Positions 6,427 to 10,363 of a stretch of 10,363 nt of DNA are shown in pieces. Origin of the DNA: GCA-2731375 sp046582635 (GTDB lineage Bacteria; Pseudomonadota; Alphaproteobacteria; GCA-2731375); assembly GCA_046582635.1 (NCBI GenBank), contig JAYGEA010000346.1:1-10363 (forward strand). Reading direction: 5' to 3'. Position 1 is the first letter of the stretch; each line of letters opens with the position of its first letter. A model generated the notes under the pieces. It worked only from the letters and a program-made list of their open reading frames with translations. It searched no databases and was not told where the DNA came from. The translations under genes were made by a program, and so were the position numbers.

Positions 6427-7773
6427 TCATCGGTTTCGACCACGCAATTTGGATTTCTTGATCAGGCCCTCGTATTGATGGGCCAGCAGATGAGATTGGA
6501 TCTGGCTGACCGTATCCATGGTCACGCTGACCACGATCAGCAACGAGGTGCCGCCGAAATAGAACGGCACCGCATATTGCGACATCAAGATCTCGGGCAG
6601 CAGGCAAACCAGGGCCAGATAGAGCGCGCCGACCACGGTCAGACGGGTCAGCACATAATCGAGATATTCCGCCGTGCGCTTGCCGGGCCGGATGCCGGGA
6701 ATGAAGCCGCCGTATTTCTTCAGATTATCCGCCGTATCGGCCGGATTGAAGACAATGGCCGTATAGAAGAAACAAAAGAACATAATGCCGCCAATATACA
6801 TCGCCATATACAATGGCTGCCCGCGCCCCAGCAGAGAGGTCACCGTGGTCAGCCATTCCGGTCCGCCCTGGGCGGAGAAGGAGGCGACGGTAACGGGCAG
6901 AAGCAACAGGGACGAGGCGAAAATCGGCGGGATGACGCCGGCTGTATTCAGCTTCAACGGCATGTGGGTGCTTTCGCCGCCGAACATCTTTTGGCCGACC
7001 TGGCGTTTGGGATATTGCACCACGATGCGCCGCTGGGCCCGCTCGACAAAGACGATGAAGGTAATGGTGCCGATAACCAGGATGATCAGGAACAGAATAA
7101 ACAGGGTGTTCAAGGCGCCGGTACGGCCCAATTCCAGGGTCGAGGCGATGGCGGAGGGCAATTGCGCCACGATGCCGGCAAAGATGATGAGGGAAATACC
7201 GTTGCCAACGCCGCGCGCGGTGATCTGTTCACCCAGCCACATGAGAAAAATCGTGCCACCGACCAAGGTGATGACCGTGCTGGCCTTGAAGAACATACCC
7301 CCTGCCAGAACCACGCCCTGCCCGCCCGAGGCCGTCATGCCCTCCAGTCCGGCGGCAATGCCGTAGGCTTGCAGCGCGGTCAGGACCACGGTGCCGTAGC
7401 GGGTATATTGATTGATCTTTTTCCGGCCCTGCTCCCCCTCTTTCTTCAACTGTTCCAGATGGGGTGACACGGTGGTCAGCAGCTGAATAATGATGGAGGC
7501 CGAGATATAGGGCATGATGTTCAGGGCGAAGATGGTCATGCGCCCCAAGGCGCCGCCCGAAAACACATCGAACATGCCGAGGATGCCGCCCCGCTGCTGT
7601 TCGAAAATATCCGCCAGGGCGGAGGGGTCGATGCCGGGAATCGGGATATAGGTGCCGATACGATAGACGATCAAGGCGCCCAGGGTGAACCACAGGCGTT
7701 TCTTCAACTCCGTCGCCTTGGAAAAGGCGCCGAAATTTATGTTAGCCGCCAGTTGTTCAGCCGCTGATGCCAT
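6427..7773 (-). CDS. secY: Protein translocase channel subunit SecY
   Basis: Ten-helix inner-membrane channel of the SecYEG translocon, which passes unfolded proteins with SecA or the ribosome, 448 residues. The first helix follows ELKKRLWFTLGALIVYRIGT (22-41). The plug and second helix carry GGILGMFDVFSGGALGR (62-78) and NIMPYISASIIIQLL (85-99). The conserved GEQITARGVGNGISLIIFAG is at 181-200. The fourth and fifth cytoplasmic loops, which bind SecA and ribosomes, are at about 244-262 (ERAQRRIVVQYPKRQVG) and 343-367 (NPADTADNLKKYGGFIPG, then IRPGKRT). The tail ends in a basic KKSKLRGRNR. The ATG at 7773 has AGGGA 9-10 bases upstream. It lies 72 bases after rplO and 10 before adk. The predicted HtrA protease in this window would be one of its clients. 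Confidence 0.98.
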   Translation of the reverse strand: MASAAEQLAANINFGAFSKATELKKRLWFTLGALIVYRIGTYIPIPGIDPSALADIFEQQRGGILGMFDVFSGGALGRMTIFALNIMPYISASIIIQLLTTVSPHLEQLKKEGEQGRKKINQYTRYGTVVLTALQAYGIAAGLEGMTASGGQGVVLAGGMFFKASTVITLVGGTIFLMWLGEQITARGVGNGISLIIFAGIVAQLPSAIASTLELGRTGALNTLFILFLIILVIGTITFIVFVERAQRRIVVQYPKRQVGQKMFGGESTHMPLKLNTAGVIPPIFASSLLLLPVTVASFSAQGGPEWLTTVTSLLGRGQPLYMAMYIGGIMFFCFFYTAIVFNPADTADNLKKYGGFIPGIRPGKRTAEYLDYVLTRLTVVGALYLALVCLLPEILMSQYAVPFYFGGTSLLIVVSVTMDTVSQIQSHLLAHQYEGLIKKSKLRGRNR

Positions 7774-7845
7774 GTTGTTCGTCCCTATGGCGGCCCTGCA
7801 TCCAACTGCAAACCCGCCGGTTCAACCTAATCGCCCTAATTGCCG

Positions 7846-8355
7846 CTACGCTTCGGCCCCGTCATCGGTCACGACTTTATCGGCCGCAACCTCCTTGGCC
7901 ACGGTCACGGTAACCTTACCGCCCGCCGCTTCCACGGCCGCGATCGCGGCGGCCGAGGCCCCGGCAACGGTAATGTCCACCTTGGCCTTCAATTCACCCT
8001 TGGCCAGCAGGCGCACGCCATCGCGCGCCTTGCGCACCACGCCCGAAGCCAGCAATTCTTCGATACCGATAGCCTTGGCCCCATCCAGCTTGCCCGCGTC
8101 GATGGCGGTCTGCAGCCGGCCCAGATTGACCACTTGATAATGCTTGGCGAAGATATTGTTGAAGCCGCGCTTGGGTAAACGGCGGTAGAGCGGCATCTGG
8201 CCGCCCTCGAAACCCTTGATGGCCACGCCGGAACGTGACTTCTGTCCCTTGTTGCCGCGCCCGGCGGTTTTACCCTTGCCGGAACCGGGGCCGCGGCCCA
8301 GGCGCTTGGATTTGTGCCGCGCGCCTGGATTGTCGCGTAATTCGTTAAGTTTCAT
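7846..8355 (-). CDS. rplO: Large ribosomal subunit protein uL15
   Basis: Protein L15 of the 50S subunit, 169 residues. The Gly/Lys/Arg-rich N-terminal arm that threads into 23S rRNA is clear: KRLGRGPGSGKGKTAGRG (17-34), KGQKSRSG (36-43) and KGFEGGQMPLYRRLPKRGF (47-65). The globular C-terminal part includes LLASGVVRKARDGVRLLAKG. It is longer than the 144-residue E. coli protein because of an Ala-rich tail (about 150-169) ending in DDGAEA. The ATG at 8355 lies 3 bases after the rpmD stop, and its Shine-Dalgarno (AGAGG) is inside the last codons of rpmD, so the two are tightly coupled. Confidence 0.98.
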   Translation of the reverse strand: MKLNELRDNPGARHKSKRLGRGPGSGKGKTAGRGNKGQKSRSGVAIKGFEGGQMPLYRRLPKRGFNNIFAKHYQVVNLGRLQTAIDAGKLDGAKAIGIEELLASGVVRKARDGVRLLAKGELKAKVDITVAGASAAAIAAVEAAGGKVTVTVAKEVAADKVVTDDGAEA

Positions 8356-8358
8356 GAT

Positions 8359-8559
8359 TTACGCCTCTTCTTCAGCTTCGACGCGGACCAGGTGATGCAC
8401 CCGGTTGATCATGCCGCGCACGGAAGGGGTATCCTCCAACTCGCGGGATTTGTGCATCTTGTTCAGGCCCAGGCCGACCAAGGTCGCCCGTTGCCATTTC
8501 GGCCGCCCGATCGGCGAGCCGATCTGGGTTACGGTCAGTGTTTTCTTTGCTTTCGCCAT
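8359..8559 (-). CDS. rpmD: Large ribosomal subunit protein uL30
   Basis: Small protein L30 of the 50S subunit, 66 residues. The core VTQIGSPIGRPKWQRATLVG (10-29), followed by LGLNKMHKSRELEDTPSVRG (30-49) and MINRVHHLVRV, is the typical one-domain bacterial form, here with an acidic end (EAEEEA). The ATG at 8559 has only a weak ribosome binding site (GGA 11 bases upstream). It is preceded by an unusually long 101-base gap after rpsE that holds repeats and a promoter-like pair. Confidence 0.97.
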   Translation of the reverse strand: MAKAKKTLTVTQIGSPIGRPKWQRATLVGLGLNKMHKSRELEDTPSVRGMINRVHHLVRVEAEEEA

Positions 8560-8576
8560 GGTTCGTTTTCCAAATT

Positions 8577-8616
8577 GGCCCTAACTGGGGCCCATTTTGG
8601 CCATATCTCTTGGCCA
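8577..8616 (-). repeat. GGCC-rich inverted repeats upstream of rpmD
   Basis: GGCCC-TAACTG-GGGCC (8577-8592) is a 5-base stem with a 6-base loop. TGGCCA at 8598-8603 and again at 8611-8616, 7 bases apart, can pair because the hexamer is self-complementary. Together they could fold the RNA just ahead of the weak rpmD ribosome binding site. Structure is seen in the sequence; a regulatory role is inferred. Confidence 0.45.
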
Positions 8617-8645
8617 CATATAGGTATCGTACTTGCCTTTGACAG
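8617..8645 (-). promoter_or_regulatory. Weak promoter candidate ahead of rpmD
   Basis: On the minus strand CTGTCA (8640-8645, four of six -35 bases) and TATATG (8617-8622, four of six -10 bases) are separated by 17 bases in the long rpsE-rpmD gap. It could give an internal start for rpmD-rplO-secY-adk. The match is modest and may be chance. Confidence 0.3.
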
Positions 8646-8659
8646 CTATCTCTTTGACA
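8637..8659. repeat. Direct repeat CTTTGACA, 15-base period
   Basis: CTTTGACA occurs at 8637-8644 and 8652-8659, exactly 15 bases apart, directly after the rpsE stop (8661-8663). On the minus strand it reads TGTCAAAG twice. It may be a binding site for a regulator or a short duplication. Confidence 0.5.
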
Positions 8660-8660
8660 A

Positions 8661-9239
8661 CTATGCGTCAGCCGTTTCCGCATCCTGCTCCACCGCCTCT
8701 GCGTCGGCGGCACGGCCACGGCTGCGGCGGCCAATGATATCGGCCACTTTTTTGCCCCGCTTGGCCGCCACAGTACGTGGAGACACCTGATTTTTCAGCG
8801 CTTCGAACGTGGCGCGCACCATGTTGTAGGGGTTCGACGAACCTTGCGACTTGGTCACCACGTCCTGCACGCCGACACATTCAAAAACAGCGCGCATGGG
8901 GCCGCCGGCGATGATGCCGGTGCCGGGAGGTGCGGCACGCAGCAAAACCTTGCCGGCGCCGTGACGGCCGTGAATATCGTGGTGCAGGGTCCGGCCCTCG
9001 CGCAACGGCACGCGGATCATGCTTTTCTTGGCGGTTTCCGTCGCCTTGCGAATGGCCTCGGGCACCTCGCGGGCCTTGCCGTGACCGAAACCCACCCGGC
9101 CCTTTTGATCGCCAACCACGACCAAGGCGGCAAATCCGAACCGGCGGCCACCCTTGACCACCTTGGCGACCCGGTTGATGTGGACCAGCTTGTCGACGAA
9201 CTCGGAATCGCCCCGATCGCCGAAATCATTACGTGCCAT
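8661..9239 (-). CDS. rpsE: Small ribosomal subunit protein uS5
   Basis: Protein S5 of the 30S subunit, important for decoding accuracy, 192 residues. The N-terminal S5 double-stranded-RNA-binding domain (about 15-78) contains VKGGRRFGFAALVVVGD (28-44) and GRVGFGHGKAREVPEAIRKA (47-66). The C-terminal domain has GKVLLRAAPPGTGIIAGG (96-113), QDVVTKSQGSSNPYNMVRAT (125-144) and an LKN end. A charged, partly acidic tail (about 171-192) makes it longer than the 167-residue E. coli protein. The ATG at 9239 follows rplR by 15 bases, with GAGG 5 bases upstream. It is part of the spc-type unit. Confidence 0.98.
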   Translation of the reverse strand: MARNDFGDRGDSEFVDKLVHINRVAKVVKGGRRFGFAALVVVGDQKGRVGFGHGKAREVPEAIRKATETAKKSMIRVPLREGRTLHHDIHGRHGAGKVLLRAAPPGTGIIAGGPMRAVFECVGVQDVVTKSQGSSNPYNMVRATFEALKNQVSPRTVAAKRGKKVADIIGRRSRGRAADAEAVEQDAETADA

Positions 9240-9254
9240 TGCGACCTCGCCCCT

Positions 9255-9617
9255 CTAAAAGCTTAGGCCGGCTTCACGCGCGGCATCCGCCAGCGCCTTC
9301 ACCCGTCCGTGAAATCTGTAACCGCCCCGGTCGAACACCACGGTGTCCACACCGGCGCTTTTCGCCCGCTCGGCAATCAAGGTACCCACCTTGGCGGCGG
9401 CTTCCTTGTCCGCGCCGGTCTTCAAGGAACCACGCAGGTCCTTTTCCAAGCTGGACGCGGACGCCAAGGTTTTTCCAGCAATATCATCGATCAGCTGAAC
9501 ATAAATATGTTGCGAGGACCGGAAGACCGAAAGCCGCGGACGGCCGGCATTCCTCTTTGCCAGTGCGGTACGGTTGCGCCGCTGGCGGCGTTTGAATAGT
9601 TCTCTTGAATTTGCCAT
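9255..9617 (-). CDS. rplR: Large ribosomal subunit protein uL18
   Basis: Protein L18, which binds 5S rRNA in the central protuberance of the 50S subunit, 120 residues. The basic N-terminal arm (ELFKRRQRRNRTALAKRNAG), RPRLSVFRSSQHIYVQLIDD (27-46) and the C-terminal DTVVFDRGGYRFHGRVKALA (91-110) plus DAAREAGL are the expected family blocks. The start ATG at 9617 lies 6 bases after the rplF stop, with a purine-rich stretch from the Lys codons of rplF acting as the ribosome binding region. Length is normal. Confidence 0.98.
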   Translation of the reverse strand: MANSRELFKRRQRRNRTALAKRNAGRPRLSVFRSSQHIYVQLIDDIAGKTLASASSLEKDLRGSLKTGADKEAAAKVGTLIAERAKSAGVDTVVFDRGGYRFHGRVKALADAAREAGLSF

Positions 9618-9623
9618 CTTCGC

Positions 9624-10157
9624 CTACTTCTTCTTGCCTTCCTTGCGGAAGATATATTCGCCCACGTAGCGCACACCCTTGCCCTTGTATGGTTCGGGCG
9701 GCCGGTAAGAGCGGATGACGGCGGCAACCTGGCCGACCTTCTGCTTGTCGATACCCTTAACCTTGATGGCCGTGGGACGCTCGCATTCGATTTCGATACC
9801 ATCGGGGATCGGAAAATCGATGTCGTGGCTATGGCCCAACTGCAGCTTCAGAATTTTGCCCTGAAGTGCGGCGCGATAGCCGACGCCCTGAATTTCCAGC
9901 TCCTTGACGAACCCTTCCGAGACACCGGTCACAAGGTTCTGGGCCAGACTGCGCTGCAGGCCCCACATGGACCGCGCCAATTTGCTCTGATCCTTGGGCG
10001 TAACGACGATCTGGTTGTCTTCGTGCGACATCTCAACCTGATCGACCACGGCCATGGACAATTCGCCCAACTTACCCTTGGCCGTCAACGCTTGAGCGGC
10101 CAGGGTGATGGTGACGCCGTCAGGCACTACCACCGGTTTGCTTCCAATACGGGACAT
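9624..10157 (-). CDS. rplF: Large ribosomal subunit protein uL6
   Basis: Protein L6 of the 50S subunit near the factor-binding site, 177 residues, the standard length. MSRIGSKPVVVPDGV starts the first of two similar domains. EIQGVGYRAALQGKILKL (88-105) opens the second, and PEPYKGKGVRY (154-164) is the C-terminal signature. The frame stays open upstream to 10247 inside rpsH, but the ATG at 10157 gives the family N-terminus and has AGGGGAA just upstream, so the longer form is rejected. The gap to rpsH is 22 bases. Confidence 0.98.
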   Translation of the reverse strand: MSRIGSKPVVVPDGVTITLAAQALTAKGKLGELSMAVVDQVEMSHEDNQIVVTPKDQSKLARSMWGLQRSLAQNLVTGVSEGFVKELEIQGVGYRAALQGKILKLQLGHSHDIDFPIPDGIEIECERPTAIKVKGIDKQKVGQVAAVIRSYRPPEPYKGKGVRYVGEYIFRKEGKKK

Positions 10158-10179
10158 CGTATTTTCCCCTAAATTCCTA

Positions 10180-10363
10180 CTAGAATACCTGACAGATGAC
10201 TTCGCCGCCCACGTTGGCTTCCCGCGCCTCGGCGTCGGACAGCACACCCTGGGGCGTCGTCAAAATCGAAATACCCAGGCCGTTGGCAACGCGCGGCAAC
10301 TGCTTCACGGAGGAATAAACCCGCCGGCCCGGTGTGGAGACCCGCTTGATCTGTTGGATCACC
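10180..10363 (-). CDS. rpsH: Small ribosomal subunit protein uS8 (N-terminal part beyond the window)
   Basis: The C-terminal 60 residues of protein S8, a 16S rRNA-binding assembly protein; in E. coli S8 also represses the spc operon. Visible are IKRVSTPGRRVYSSVKQLP (5-23), RVANGLGISILTTPQGV (24-40) and the S8 signature SDAEAREANVGGEVICQVF to the stop. The frame enters from the right edge without an initiation codon (the GTG near the edge is an internal Val), so the gene is truncated by the window, not broken. Total length would be about 130 residues if typical. Confidence 0.96.
   Translation of the reverse strand, partial: VIQQIKRVSTPGRRVYSSVKQLPRVANGLGISILTTPQGVLSDAEAREANVGGEVICQVF

Noticed and set aside
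6417..6443. Upstream extension of adk by 9 codons
   Set aside because: It lies in the end of secY. MRLILLGPPG is the family start and is preceded by GAGGA.
6022..7467. Long plus-strand open frame (481 codons) antisense to adk and secY
   Set aside because: It lies wholly over two unmistakable minus-strand genes, encodes a low-complexity His/Gln/Gly/Arg-rich product with no family resemblance, and is the expected shadow of GC-rich coding DNA.
8638..8666. Consensus TTGACA on the plus strand, twice, suggesting an antisense promoter into rpsE
   Set aside because: At 17 bases from the first copy the -10 is only TATGCG, and the second copy has no -10. It is more likely a by-product of the direct repeat.
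10158..10247. Upstream extension of rplF by 30 codons
   Set aside because: It overlaps the rpsH coding end. MSRIGSKP at 10157 is the universal L6 start, with a good ribosome binding site.
1..10363. A novel defence, mobile or secondary-metabolite system
   Set aside because: Every frame of real length on the coding strand belongs to a well-known core gene. No gap exceeds 190 bases, and no insertion-sequence ends, CRISPR repeats, tRNA or integration sites are visible.

Overview
The window is a GC-rich piece of what looks like an alphaproteobacterial chromosome. All 15 genes I can support lie on the minus strand, so transcription runs from the right edge (base 10363) to the left edge (base 1). 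It holds the 3' half of the spc-type ribosomal protein operon, the alpha operon, and three downstream genes. In order of transcription these are rpsH (partial), rplF, rplR, rpsE, rpmD, rplO, secY, adk, rpsM, rpsK, rpoA, rplQ, a DegP/DegQ-like protease, rarA and crcB (partial at its extreme C-terminus). The alphaproteobacterial assignment rests on protein character (the RpoA N-terminus, acidic tails on L17 and S5), on adk sitting directly after secY, and on no rpmJ or rpsD being present here. The protease-rarA-crcB block after rplQ suggests a Rhodospirillales-like lineage. This is inferred from gene order and was not tested by a search.

Layout from the right. Bases 10363-7846 encode small and large subunit proteins S8, L6, L18, S5, L30 and L15 in a tight array. 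The exception is a 101-base gap between rpsE and rpmD that carries repeats and a weak promoter-like pair. SecY (7773-6427) and adenylate kinase (6416-5766) follow. A 188-base gap after adk contains a good promoter candidate (TTGACT, 17 bases, TAGATC) and a leader of about 150 bases with small palindromes. It probably starts the alpha-operon unit rpsM-rpsK-rpoA-rplQ. A 97-base gap between rpsK and rpoA holds two stem-loops. A strong hairpin with a T-rich tail (3173-3200) ends the ribosomal unit after rplQ.

Left of that terminator is a second, compact unit. It encodes an exported HtrA-family serine protease, the AAA+ ATPase RarA/MgsA and the fluoride channel CrcB, joined by two ATGA stop/start overlaps of 4 bases each. 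These three proteins act in the periplasm, at the replication fork and in the inner membrane, so the link looks like translational coupling of housekeeping stress genes rather than one pathway.

The window is overwhelmingly core, conserved genome. I found no mobile element, CRISPR array, RNA gene, defence system or unexplained long ORF. The points worth a second look are the regulatory and intergenic structures and the coupled downstream trio, not a new system.
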